This document shows positions 1 through 11,111 of a DNA stretch of 64,000 bases, piece after piece; position 1 is the first letter of the stretch, and each line of letters opens with the position of its first letter. Below the pieces are notes generated by a model, which saw nothing but the letters and a program-made list of their open reading frames with translations, had not been told where the DNA came from and searched no databases. The translations under genes were made by a program, and so were the position numbers. Origin of the DNA: Coptis chinensis (taxonomy: Eukaryota > Streptophyta > Magnoliopsida > Ranunculales > Ranunculaceae); contig CM027381.1 of assembly GCA_015680905.1 (NCBI GenBank), positions 84,531,501 to 84,595,500 of the forward strand, read 5' to 3'.

Positions 1-2
1 TT

Positions 3-806
3 CTACACCACCATAAAGAAGTCCTTGACATAATGAATGGGGATAGTTTCCTAAGTAAGGGAGCCTCAGAGGCTTATAAATTTTTAGAAGATCAAACTTA
101 GCGTAATAATAACTGGGGGGGGGGGTTAGTGATGATATCTCCAGTTTCGCTAGTTCTTCTACAATAGTAAAAAGGTAGAGGCTAAAAATTTGAGATGAAA
201 CACGATTCTGAACTTAAAAATTTAATCGAATCTCTCACTAAAAATGTAGAGGCTATTTCTGTTCAACAAACGCATATCCCCATCATGAATGTCAACTCCA
301 ATCCATGTAATTTTTGTTTGAGTCCTGAGCATCCAGACTCCTATTGTCCTCTCGCCTATGAACAACAACAATCACAACAAGATAATGTTTGTTCCATTAA
401 TAACGAACCTAACGCAGCTTGGCGACAAAACCCCAACTTCGGTTGGCGAAATAATCAACAACCTCCAAGGTTGTTTAACCCAAATGTTAGGCCAACAAAC
501 AATTACAACCAAGGTCCACCAAGGCAAGGACAAGGTCAGGGTAATTATAATTATAACAACCAAGCTCAACCACGACAAGGACAAGGTCAGGGTAATTATA
601 ATAATTATAACAATAATAATTATAATGCTAATAGAGGTATCGTTCCGGTTAATAATAATAACTATCAAAATCCACCAATTAATAATCAACGTGACATAGT
701 TCCTGTCACACAACCTATAGCTAACACTCCTCCACAACCGGATCGTTTCGATACCTTTATGCAATCTCAACAACAGATTTTACAAGTCATCCAACTTTCC
801 TTATAG
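3..806 (+). pseudogene. Athila-type gag, C-terminal half with zinc knuckle
   Basis: Gag packages retrotransposon RNA. From base 3 the frame reads a typical gypsy gag tail (DIMNGDSFLSKGASEAYKFL) up to a TAG at 99-101, followed by a run of eleven G (115-125) that probably shifted the frame. A longer open stretch starts at ATG 195, just after an in-frame TAA (183-185), so this ATG is only the first after a break, not a proper start. It holds a CCHC knuckle (CNFCLSPEHPDSYC, C-X2-C-X4-H-X4-C) and an Asn/Gln/Gly-rich stretch with two RQGQGQGNYN repeats. It ends at TAG 804-806, after which the same frame continues into the protease, so that stop is likely a mutation. Confidence 0.78.
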
Positions 807-2045
807 CAGTTAGCACAAGAGAAAGTACAACCCAAAGGTGTGTTTCCAGGACAAGCGATACCTAATCCTAAAACACCAAACACATCCTTTGAGGTAAACG
901 GTAATACTAGTAACGAAAATGCAAACGTAGGTGAGATAAATTCCATCACCACTCTCCGTTCTGGGAGAGTGGTTGATAACAACGTAACTATGCCTATAGT
1001 TACCCCACAAGTAGTCCCTACACTGGATATCGAACTAGATACCGAAATGATAACTGAAGATCCTACCCCTGTAGAGGTACCAGTTAAACCACAGCCTAAG
1101 AAACATAAAAGCAAGGTTAACCATCCTGTTGATCCATATGATAAATATAGAGGGAAACCACCGTTTTCTCATAAATTAGCTATGTTAAACAAGGATACAA
1201 ATTTTGATGAGATTAGGGAAGTTTTTAAAAATCTAACGATAAACTTACCTTTTCTTGAAGCGATTAAAAAGTTACCTCACTATGCTAAGTTTCTTAAAGA
1301 GTTGTGCACTACTAGGCGTAAGACAAAGATTCCTAAAGACGCCTTTTTAACTGAACAATTTCCAACTTTAACGGAACACAATGGAATCGTTAAGTACAAG
1401 GACCCTGGTCGTCCTACTGTACAATGCACCGTAGGAGATACTCACACGACCACTGCTTTATTAGACCTCGGGGCGAGTGTTAACTTACTCCCTTATTATC
1501 TATATAAACAAATAAGTCTACAGGAAATGCAACCTACAACAATGATGTTGCAATTAGATGATAGGTCTATCAAGTATCCTAAGGGTGTAGTAGAAAACAT
1601 GCTGATTAAGGTTCAGGATTTCTACTATCTTGCGGATTTTGTTATCCTCGATACAGAAGTCGCTAACGATTCTATTTCGATAATTTTAGGGCGCCCTTTC
1701 TTGGCAACTGCCAAGGCGCTTATAAACTGTCGCGATGGTTCGATGTCCTTGTCCTTTGGCCATCTTTCCCTTGAGGTCAATGTTTTTAAAACAATCAAAC
1801 AATTTCTTGATACGAATATCGATGGAGAGGTTAGCATGATCGAGAGATTAGCTCATGAGTATTTCAAAACCACGTTTTCGGATGACCAGATGCATAAATT
1901 CCTTTCCTTTGGAAGTTCCAACTTCGACAAGGACTCCTTGGACGTAGAGGAAATTGAGGAAGATTCCTTCAACTCTTTTGCAACTCTTCCCTGCCACATC
2001 GCGAGTCCCACCCTACCAACATCCATTTATCCCTTGACGCTATGA
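807..2045 (+). pseudogene. Gag-protease segment (retropepsin-like)
   Basis: This is the in-frame continuation of gag after the TAG at 804-806; the first Met is at 840. It has a Pro-rich linker, a basic stretch near 1090-1120, the gag-pol linker typical of Athila (KFLKELCTTRRK), then an aspartic protease with LLDLGASVNLLP (about 1457-1492) and the second motif IILGRPFLATA (about 1681-1713). Plant Athila proteases commonly carry DLGA rather than DTGA. The protease matures Gag-Pol. It terminates with the TGA of an ATGA overlap (2042-2045), where another ORF begins in a different frame. No reverse transcriptase follows. Family identification is confident; activity is doubtful because of the upstream stops. 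Confidence 0.8.
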
Positions 2046-2515
2046 CGGAAGATGAATTTTTCACCCTCTATCCCAGTGATTCTTTTGACCCACCTATTGA
2101 GGAATGTCTGGTATATCTCAAGGCTTCTAATGATCTAGATCTGAGAGCTCTAGCTGACAATCATTCATCTTCCATCACCAATATTCCCAACCTTCCACCT
2201 TTTCAAAGGAACCTGGAGTTTGCGCTTGAACCTCTTGTTTCTCCTGTGCTTAATGATTTTCTAAATCCTCTTAATACAGAACCAATTCCCAAGGGAAAGG
2301 CACTTGACACCTTCATTTTCAGAATTGGGACAATTCCCACCTACACCATGAATGAGTTTTGTGCTAAACCCACATTCTCATTTTTTCCATTCCTTACTTC
2401 TAAAACTTATCCATATCCAACACATCTTCCACAAACATCCATTTTTTCTCGATCTCACTTCAACACGCTCTCATTCAAGGATAAAGAAGAAGGTGCATGC
2501 TCGGTTACGTTCTAG
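2042..2515 (+). CDS. Unassigned 157-aa ORF overlapping the protease stop
   Basis: It starts at the ATGA that also ends the protease frame, so it is a -1 overlap. The predicted protein is acidic at the start (MTEDEFFTLYPSDSFDPP) and shows no reverse-transcriptase motif (no YxDD, no LPxx start of RT). I do not recognise a family. It occupies the place where pol should begin, so it may be the frame-shifted tail of the gag-protease protein or a sequence that replaced pol. It could also be chance; the codon pattern is protein-like but decisive motifs are absent. Confidence 0.35.
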   Translation: MTEDEFFTLYPSDSFDPPIEECLVYLKASNDLDLRALADNHSSSITNIPNLPPFQRNLEFALEPLVSPVLNDFLNPLNTEPIPKGKALDTFIFRIGTIPTYTMNEFCAKPTFSFFPFLTSKTYPYPTHLPQTSIFSRSHFNTLSFKDKEEGACSVTF

Positions 2516-3753
2516 ATTTATCAGACTTCGCTTTCATTTCACTAAGTTGCGTCGTAGAAAATCTTGGTACTTGATTCTGTTTGGGGGTGCATTCCATGTT
2601 ATTTATTTATAGAAAGACCCCCAACTCTTTAGGTTGTTGATATATGGAAAACTGAAGGGTATATACGTATATATCCAGTTATTTGTTAAAGTCTCGAGTA
2701 TCTGACTATAAACGGCTCATTTTGTTGGTTGGTGTACTTCCTTAAAATTTCATATATTGGTAAGTGCACCATTCAGGTAACCGGGCCCTCCCTATGGAGT
2801 GTGTGGCTGTAAATACCGGATCCTAAGTCCACGTTAAATGTAATTCACATTTTCCACTCTTGCATGTTTTCTCGGATTTTAAGTCATGTTCCTCTATGGT
2901 GTGAATTATACATTTATTGTTTTCTTGTTTTTCTTATATTAAATATTTTTCATAAAAAATAAAAATTGTTAAAATCACAAACATAGTAATTTAGGAAGTC
3001 TCGGGAATTTGACTTTAAAAGACCCACTTTTTAAAAAAAAAACAAATTTTCTAAACTCTGTTGTCTAAAATTTGTTTGGGGGTGGGGTGTTTATTTTTCC
3101 GTACTGGATTGTTCAACTTTCCATTTGTGTTACTTAGGCCGTTAATCGTATTTCGATTCGGGTTGATATTATCTATGAATTTAGATTTCATTCGTTCGCA
3201 TAACTTACGTCATGCGCACACTTCGAGGCATTTTCCATCTTCTTATATGTCACCCACGGTCGGAATAGAGTGTTTTATAGATCATTGGATTGGAAATTCT
3301 CTCCTGATCATTTCCATATCTCATTTGCATAAATCGGACCGGTAACGAAGCGGCAAATTTAGTTTGAAGTTGCGCGAAATATCAAAAAAAAATTCAAAAA
3401 ATCAAATTGGGCTTGGGCCCAATCTCGCGCGCACGTGTGTCTCCATTTCAAACCAACAATCGCGAGTTTGTCTTCCCCGCCGCCATTAACAAGCTTTAAA
3501 CCCTAAAATAAATAAATAAATAAATAAAAAAAACCAAACTTAACCACGCCCAAATTCATTCCCACCCCAAATATTCTCCAAACCTCTCCCACCACCATCC
3601 CTAACATTTGCAACCACCGAAAATTAGAAAAAACCAAAAAAAAATTTGAATTTCCACAACACCACCGCGCCACCACCATCGTTTTTCTAGTGAGGTTGTT
3701 TCACATTCTTTCCTACACCATATACAAACCCTCAAATCAGTTCAAAACTTCCA
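2516..3753. other. Non-coding spacer of the element with two PPT-like tracts
   Basis: There is no credible coding sequence. It contains TTTGGGGGTG-type tracts at about 2579-2589 and 3075-3085, an A-rich stretch near 3030 and a TAAA microsatellite near 3507-3530. This is where pol is expected in an Athila element. Confidence 0.6.
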
Positions 3754-4913
3754 ATGCCTCTAAGACGAAGAATTTTGCCGGAACAAACTTTTACGGCCGA
3801 CCGCTTCGTGCCGTTTTACGGTGACGAGATGATTAGGAGGAATTGGAATATGTTGTGGTACTCGACAGATGATTTCTACCACTCCGATTTAGTAGAACAA
3901 TTTTATAAGGAGAGAGAGTTGGATGGACAGAAAATTTTCATGAAGGTGGCTGGGACGCGGAGAGAATTATCGAGAGAGAAGTTGGCTGAGATTTTAGGCA
4001 TTCCGCCTAGACGCCACCTCGAAGCCACCGTGCAGGAATCCCAGTATACTGGAGTTCCTGCATTAATGAAAGACACTCTCATGGAGGGTCAATACAATAC
4101 GAATTCTCATTGTGCTCGAAAATCATCTCTGCGAACCAACCAACTGGCTATAGCTCAGTGGATTGGTAAGAACATCATTGGGAAGGAGAAAGTGAGCGAC
4201 ATCGGTTTGACATGTCTGCACATTATCTCGATATTGCAAGAGAAGAGGTATGAATTCTGTATCCTCGAGTTTTTAATAAATATGATTAGAGGAATTGGGA
4301 AGAGTATTGCACCATTTCCTGCTTTAATTACGAAGATAATGTTGTGTTGTTGGGGGGGGGGAAACCAAGAACTGAGCGGTCTATGTTGAAATTGCATTCA
4401 AATGAAACTATTTATACGGAGTGCATCCAAAAGACTTGGATGTTGCCGGAGGATAGGGTGGTTGATTCGGATGAGGAAATGGAGGACATGACATGTTTGG
4501 ATGAAGATGCCTTGGAGAAGTGTATGCGTCGATTGAACGCATGACAAGAAATGCATATCGGCATGCGTTGCATTTATGCTATTTGCGAAGATGTACGGGA
4601 TAGGCAGATTATAATTCGAAATAAACAAAAAAACCTTCAGACGAGTTTTGGAAACCTCAAAAAGGGTCAAGATGATCTCTTGTGTAACATGGAGACACTC
4701 CTTCAGCTTCACCATGCGCAATATACAGAGATGAATGCAGAGATGAAATCAGTAATGGAAGCACAACTCCTGTTCCAAGTAGAGATTCTACGACGCATGC
4801 CACCCCTGGAGGGTTCTGTTTTAGATGAGTCTGAGAGGCATGAGCGTCGTCGTCAAAAGACGGATGGCTCGGGCCCTTCTTCATCTCAGGCCCCATCACA
4901 ATCCCAGGCCTAA
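3754..4913 (+). pseudogene. Athila env-position ORF 1 (plant transposon protein domain)
   Basis: ATG 3754 opens a protein with the domain typical of the open reading frame downstream of pol in Athila elements: FYHSDLVEQFYKERELDG, then a conserved MKVAGTRRELSREKLAEILG segment. The frame breaks in a run of ten G (4352-4361) and continues at +2 through 4542-4544 (TGA), then 4551-4913 with a likely coiled coil and a Ser/Gln/Pro-rich tail ending SSSQAPSQSQA. The biochemical role of this domain is not known; its position is that of env in retroviruses. Two breaks make it a pseudogene, or the G run is a sequencing error and only the TGA is real. Confidence 0.65.
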
Positions 4914-5878
4914 TCTCCATCTCAGGGCCCATCTTCATCACATGGCTAGTAGTTTAGGAAAAGTTGTTGTTTCGATGTTATTTGGTTGTTTTTATTGTTT
5001 TTATTAGTTTGGATATTAAGTTTTTTGAATTCATTAGTTAAATTTGAATTCGGTAGTTAATTGTATTTGAATTTGAATTTGAATATAATATTTTGGTTTT
5101 TTTCAAATTGTGCTTTGATTTTATTGTTAGTCCCACCTTCCCGAATTGTTTGGGGGTGGTATTATTTAGTCTAGCATGATTTTTATATGATCCAAAATTT
5201 ATTACATAATTTTGCGATGATTGTTGGGAATATTACCGATATCGGCATGGCTATGAATAGATATTGTGGTAGGATGAAATCTCGATGAGTTAGGCAGTTT
5301 CTATCCTAAATTCAACCTAAAAGATATTAAGTTTGTTTTAAAATAGAGAATATGGGTTGTTTCCGTTTTGGGTTTTGGAATTTTTTTTGTTTTGTTTTCG
5401 GCAACTTCCCGATTCGTTTTAGCAACTTAAAACCTATATAAACTCCATTCATTCTACACTTACAACCCACACTACACCTAACATTCATCTCTCACTTTTC
5501 ACTCCCAACTTTTCCTTCTTTTTCCTTCTCACTTCCACATTTCAAGAAATGGAAAGGCCACTAAGGCCCCCTGAAGAGCCACCGCTCCCTTAGCTTAGCA
5601 TCGGTCCAAATTTCATCGAGGCGACCAGCCCCCTACAGCCTGTGAGCTGAGCGACTGCGTCCAAAACACTGGAATTCCAGTTTTTATCCTGAACGCGACC
5701 CGCGCCCATCCCAGGCAAAAAGTGAGCGCGCCCTGCACCCAAGTGCCTGGAACTCGAAATTCTTCAGAGCGCACCACGTCCCCTATCCAGGCATAGGTTG
5801 AGCACACCCCGCACCCTGACCTCCGTAGACACGAAAAATTCCAATTTTTTGTGGGCACAGTGATATTTTTGAGTCACT
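4914..5878. other. Spacer with PPT-like tract and GC-rich degenerate repeat
   Basis: TTTGGGGGTGG is at 5149-5159. Repeated TTTGAATTTGAAT units lie near 5025-5090. At about 5650-5850 there are roughly three degenerate GC-rich units of about 70 bp, each combining a CCAGGC core, a GAGCGC/GAGCAC block and an AATTCC/AAATTC block. No gene is seen. Confidence 0.5.
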
Positions 5879-6778
5879 TTGGAACAGTCTTTTGAAGACT
5901 TGTTCCAAAGTGACACCTATGGTGCGTGGTTTTGTGAAGTGATCATTCTAGCAGGCTGGGAGCCGCTCTTGGTAAGTCCTGATGAACTTTATTCTCCCGC
6001 ACTTACATCTTATTTTTATGATAATTGTAAGTTCTTTGATAGACCAGATGGAGAACAGGTGTTCTCCATCACCATTGAGGATGAACCAATGGAAATTTCC
6101 AGGTTCTTACTAGCCTTTGTTCTTGGACTTGTTATGCCCGCTGAAATACAAGACTCATGGGCCTATTTGGTAGATAATATGTACATGTATAACTATGAGG
6201 ATTTGCATGAGCATTATGGGGCAAGAATCTTTAGGATAGAGAACCAAGGGGATTATAACATCGCCCTTGGTAGCCTGTCTATGAATGTGGGCACTGTTAT
6301 GTTTTGGATCATGCTAAACATTAGAAGGGAATGACGTTATTCTTCTGTGAATGACGAAACTTGTGATATTTTCCTTGCTTTAGCTGGGGGACGTACATTC
6401 TACGATATTCCCTAGACCCTAATGTCTAGTTTAGCCCGAGCCCATAGCAAGAGGCATAAGTACCTTCTTATGCCTGTTTTAATTTGCTGTATTATGCTAT
6501 GTTTCTTCCCTGTCTTTTGTGCCCGTTTCACGGATTAGGTTGGGGTCAACATTGTGAGACCCACCAATTGTATTATTCAATCGTTCCATGTAATGACTTG
6601 GCAAGGGTGGAGGATACAACCTCATCAGGTTGCACCTTACACCCCATCCAACCAAGTGGTGCTTGACAGGTTAGCTATAGTAGACGATAAGTGGCGTGAA
6701 GCCTGGCAAATTACCATGGCGTGGCAAGATGCGAAGGAACCTCATTTCCTTATTGAAGAAAATGAGGATGAGGATTAA
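5879..6778 (+). pseudogene. Athila env-position ORF 2, copy A
   Basis: This has the same domain type as the ORF at 3754 (LTSYFYDNCKFFDRPDGEQ followed by ISRFLLAFVLGL), so the element carries two divergent members of one family. The frame from ATG 5879 is interrupted at 6332-6334 (TGA) and by further in-frame TAGs near 6411 and 6537, but protein similarity continues to 6778 (WREAWQITMAWQDAKEPHFL). At two of the three breaks the second copy at 8713-9305 reads W or R, so C-to-T type decay explains them. The 3' half (from about 6177) is duplicated downstream. Function unknown. Confidence 0.6.
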
Positions 6779-7820
6779 ACGGGAGTTAAGGTTAGTTTTT
6801 ATTTCAGTTAGTGTCTGTTTATGTCCCAAACAATTTATTTCTCATTAAACCTATAACGGGTGGAACTCTTATAGAGTTGCGTCAGTTTTTATTTTCTATA
6901 TTAGTATGTTTAACCTTGTTTTGCAGATGTTCCAGAATTTCACGCATTTCCATAGTATTTCTCTACCCTATTTATTTAAATACTTTGAGGATAAAGCATG
7001 CTTCTTGTTTGGGGGCATAGAAACACGTGTAATTAAGGCATCTGTTAGGATATAGATATGTACAATATGCACTTGTTTTCTAGTTAAAAAAATCAAAAAT
7101 TTTAAAAAAAATATAAATAAAAAAAGTTATGTTATACACTTAGGAATATTGGTATTGATTTCCTTCTCTAGGCCCTTGATAATCTAGAAATCTCACGTAG
7201 CTTTTATATTAGAATAGTTTTTATAAACTTAGGTTAATATATAGGTAATAATCCTTGCATCTATCATAAATATGTTACATGAGTATCTATGATTGTTGGT
7301 AGTAAGTTTATGAAATCTAAGCTAGAATTCTTATTCTACAAATCCTGTGAGAATATAGCCTAAAGCCTTGTATGAGTGAAACATTTGAGAAATGACACAA
7401 GGGAGAAGTAAAATCCGGATAGAGAAATTACACGTCCACTTGCTTGATCACTATACCATATCCTAAGCGAGAATTTAGGCCCTCTTTGGATCGATATAGC
7501 CAGAAATTCAAACCTATGAATTATTTTCCGCTAGTCGCCCCTCTGAGCCTTTCTTTAGCCTTTTATAAACCGCAAATCCTTTACCTTGTTACAAAACAAA
7601 CAAAATAAAAAAAAATTAAAAAAAAAAAAAAAAATCAACCTACCCATTCTTTGAATGAGTCTGATAATAGAGATGAAGAATAGAAAAGAGAAAGACCTTT
7701 AAAATCAAGAATTTGTTAGTCGCTTCAAATAAGAAAAGAAAGTTTCCATCCAAATAAAAAATAAATAAAAGAAAATAAAGAGTTAGAACTCCAAAAATAG
7801 AATCAAAGGAGTCAAAAGCC

Positions 7821-7822
<2 letters not shown>

Positions 7823-7866
<44 letters not shown>
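7823..7866. repeat. Poly-A plus (TA)n microsatellite
   Basis: A run of A is followed by TA repeats, present only in unit 1; the equivalent place in unit 2 (about 10330-10350) has a short A-rich stretch. The expansion therefore arose after the duplication. Confidence 0.9.
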
Positions 7867-7869
<3 letters not shown>

Positions 7870-8631
7870 TAAGGATGGAAACAAAGTGTAGAAACAAAAG
7901 TAAAGAACAAGGTTTTCTCTAGTTACATAATATGAAGACTCTATTATCTCAGACTTGTCGATTTTGAATATCCATTTCCTTCTTTCTTAAACCATCTCCT
8001 AATCCCCGCAACACCTAATAAAGACCTCTAGCTCAATTAGAAATAGGTTAGTGTGATAGTAAGTGGCAGATGTGTTTGATCGACTCCGGCTTCCTTGTGT
8101 GTCATTGAGATTGTAAGGTAAAGTGTGCCCACTACACACTGGAGTGACGAAACTTGAGCGGAAAAATCAGAGTGGTTTTTGTCTTGACATTTATGTGAGG
8201 ACCTACTGAAGGACGCTATTCCGAGTTTTCATAAACGGACCTGCTAGTGCATTTCATAGTATTACTCATTGTATATATGTTTATTCGTAGATGATTGATT
8301 ATTATGCATATATTAGCTTGGGTTTCGACTTGATTATTATTTATTCATTGCTAGTGAGATATATAGATAATTGGGAGCATAAATAAGGAAACAATAGTTT
8401 TATTTCTTAGTCGTTGTAATATAGATGAAGTTTGTGAGTACCTTCACTAGAAAACTCTCACGAGGCTATAACTCGTCCACTAGGGAATTCCTAATGGTTT
8501 AAGGCCTTGTTGCATATGGTCAATGCAATCGCACTTGGAGAAACGAGATTAGTTAGAACTCCATTTTTTGTCACTTATGCTAATTTCTCATATTTGCTTG
8601 AGGACAAGCAAAATGCTGTTTGGGGGTGGTT

Positions 8632-8712
8632 TGATAAGAGCCCAAAACTGTAGTTTTAACCCTTTAATAATAATACTTTTAGACCAATTATGCGAGTAAT
8701 AAATAAGAGTTA
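8632..8712 (+). repeat. LTR remnant (first 81 bp) at the duplication junction
   Basis: It begins TGATAAGAGCC directly after the TTTGGGGGTGG tract, matching the start of the LTR at 11114, and stops after GAGTTA where internal sequence resumes. Confidence 0.8.
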
Positions 8713-9305
8713 ATGATGTACACCTATGAGGTTTTGCATGAGGCTTATGGGGAAGGAATTTTCCGTATATAGGACCAAGGGCAATATAACGTAGCCCTTG
8801 GTAGCTTGTCCCTGAATGTGGGCACAGTGATATTTTTTATCATGTTAAACATCTTAGGGGAATGGTGTTTTTCTTCGGTGAATGACGCCACTTGCAACGT
8901 CTTCCTTGCTTTAGCCAGGGGACGTATACTCTATGACTTTCCCCGGACCTTAGTTTCTAGTTTAGCCCGAGCTCACAGTATGAGGTATAAGTATCTTCTT
9001 ATGCCTGTCTTAGTTTGTCAAATAATGCTATGTTTCTTTCCGAATTTTTGTGCTCGTTTCACAGATTGGGTTGGGGCCGGGTTGACATTGTGCGACCCAC
9101 CAACTGCATTATACGCTCATTCCGTGCAATGACTTGGCCGGGGTGGAGGCTACAATATAATTGGGTTTTCCCTTACACCCCATCCGACCAAGTGGCGCTT
9201 GACCGGTTAGCGATTGTAGATGATAAATGGTGTGAGGCCTGACAAATTATCATGGCATGGCAGGATGTCAAGGAACCTCAGTTCTTTATTGAGGAGGATG
9301 AGTAA
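8713..9305 (+). pseudogene. Athila env-position ORF 2, copy B (3' half only)
   Basis: Homologous to about 6177-6778. It keeps residues lost in copy A (for example FPRTLVSSLARAH and TDWVG), but has its own faults: a TAG early in the unit, a frame change between the stretch ending at 9132 and the one beginning at 9015, and a TGA at 9240-9242. It lacks the 5' half because it begins at the duplication junction. It is not an independent gene. Confidence 0.6.
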
Positions 9306-11100
9306 ATGCGGGATATAAGGTAAGTTTTTATTTTTGTTCGTGTCTGCTTATGTCCCAAGCAATTTAATTTTGTTAACCCCATAACGGGTGGAACTCATAT
9401 AGAGTTACGTCTGTTTTTATTTATCTATATTAGTATGTTCTAAATTTGTTTGCAGGTGTTCTTCAATTTTCACGCGTTTCCATGGTATTTTCTACCCTTC
9501 TTATTTTTATACTTTGAGGACAAAGCATGTTCTTGTTTGGGGGTGGCATAGAAACACGCGTAAATTAAGGCACCTATTTGGATAATACATGTATAATATG
9601 CACTTGTTTTATAGTAAAAAAAATTAAAAAAAATTAAAAATATAAATAAAAAGTTTATGCTATACACTTAGGAATATTGGTATTGTTTCTTTCTCTATGA
9701 TGATAATAGTCTAGAAGTTTCACGTTAGCTCTTATATTAGAATAGTTTTTAGAAATTTAGGTTAATATGTAGGTAATAATCATTACATCTTTCCATAAAT
9801 ATATTGCATGAGCATCTATATGTTTGTATTGGTAGTAAGTTTCTGAAATCTAGGCTAGAGTACTTATTTTACAAATCCTGTGAGAATATAGCCTAAAGCC
9901 TTATATGAGTGAAATATTTGAGAAATGACACAAGGGAGAAGTAAATTCCGAATAGAGAAATCACACGTCCACTTGCTTGATCAATATACCATATCCAAAG
10001 CGAGAATTTAGGCCCTCTTTAGATTGATATAGCCAGAAATTCAAACCTATATGAAATTATTTCCGCTAGTCACCCCTCTGAGCCTTTCTTTAGCCTTTCA
10101 TAAACTGCAAATCATTTACCCTTTTACAAAACAAAATAAAAATAAAAATCAGCCTACTCATCTTTGAATGAGTCTGAGAATAGAGATGAAATGAAAAATA
10201 GAAAAGAGAAAAACCTTTGAAACCAAGAATTTGTTAGTTGCTTCAAATAAGAAAAGGAAATTTCCATCCAAAGAAAATAAATAAAATAAAAAGTTAGAAC
10301 TTCAAAAACAGAATCAAAGGAGTCAAAATCCAAAAGAAAAAGAAAAAAATGGCTAAGGATGGAAACAAAGTGTAGAAGCAAAGTAAAGAACAAGGTTTTC
10401 TCTAGTTACATAATATGAAGACTCTATTATCTCAGACTTGTCCTTTTTGAATATCCATTTCCTTCATTCTTAAACCGTCACCTAATCCCCACAACACCTA
10501 ATAAAGACCTCTAGCTCAATTAGGAATAGGTTAGTATGATAGTAAGTGACAGATGTGTTTGATCGATTTCGGCTTCCTTGTGTGTCATTAAGATTGTAAG
10601 GTAAAGTGTGCCCACTGCGCACTGGAGTGAGCGAAACTTGAGTGGAAAAATCAGAGTGGTTTTTGTCTTGACATATATGTGAGGTCCTACTTAAGGATGT
10701 CATTCCAAAGTTTCAAAAACGGATCTGTTATTGCATTTCATAGCATAGTTCATTATATATATGCTTATTCGTAGATGATTGATTATTATGCACACATTAG
10801 CTTAGATTTCGACTTGATTATTCTATATTCATTGCTAGTGAAATATATAGATATCTGAGAATAAAGTAGGAAATAATAATTTTATTTCTTAGTCGTTGTA
10901 GTATGGATGAAGTTTGTGAGTACCTTCGCTGGAAAACTCTCACGAGGCTATAACTCATCCACTAGGGAATTCCTAGTGGTTTAAGGCCTTGTTGTATATG
11001 GTCAATGCAATCGCACTCGGCGAAAAGAGATTAGTTAGAACTCCATTTTTGGTCACTTATATTAAATTATCATATTTGCTTGAGGAGAAGCAAAATGCTG

Positions 11101-11111
11101 TTTGGGGATGG
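11101..11111 (+). other. Polypurine tract next to the 3' LTR
   Basis: TTTGGGGATGG lies 2 bp before the LTR. It follows a TTGAGGA(C/G)AAGCA-like leader that is also found before the copies at 8619 and 9536. It would prime plus-strand synthesis. One G-to-A change separates it from the other copies. Confidence 0.75.

Noticed and set aside
372-773. Antisense 133-codon ORF over gag
   Set aside because: Low-complexity Ile/Asn stretches opposite the Asn/Gln-rich gag repeats; a shadow of the + frame.
767-1114. Antisense 115-codon ORF over the gag-protease linker
   Set aside because: Shadow of a well-supported + strand frame.
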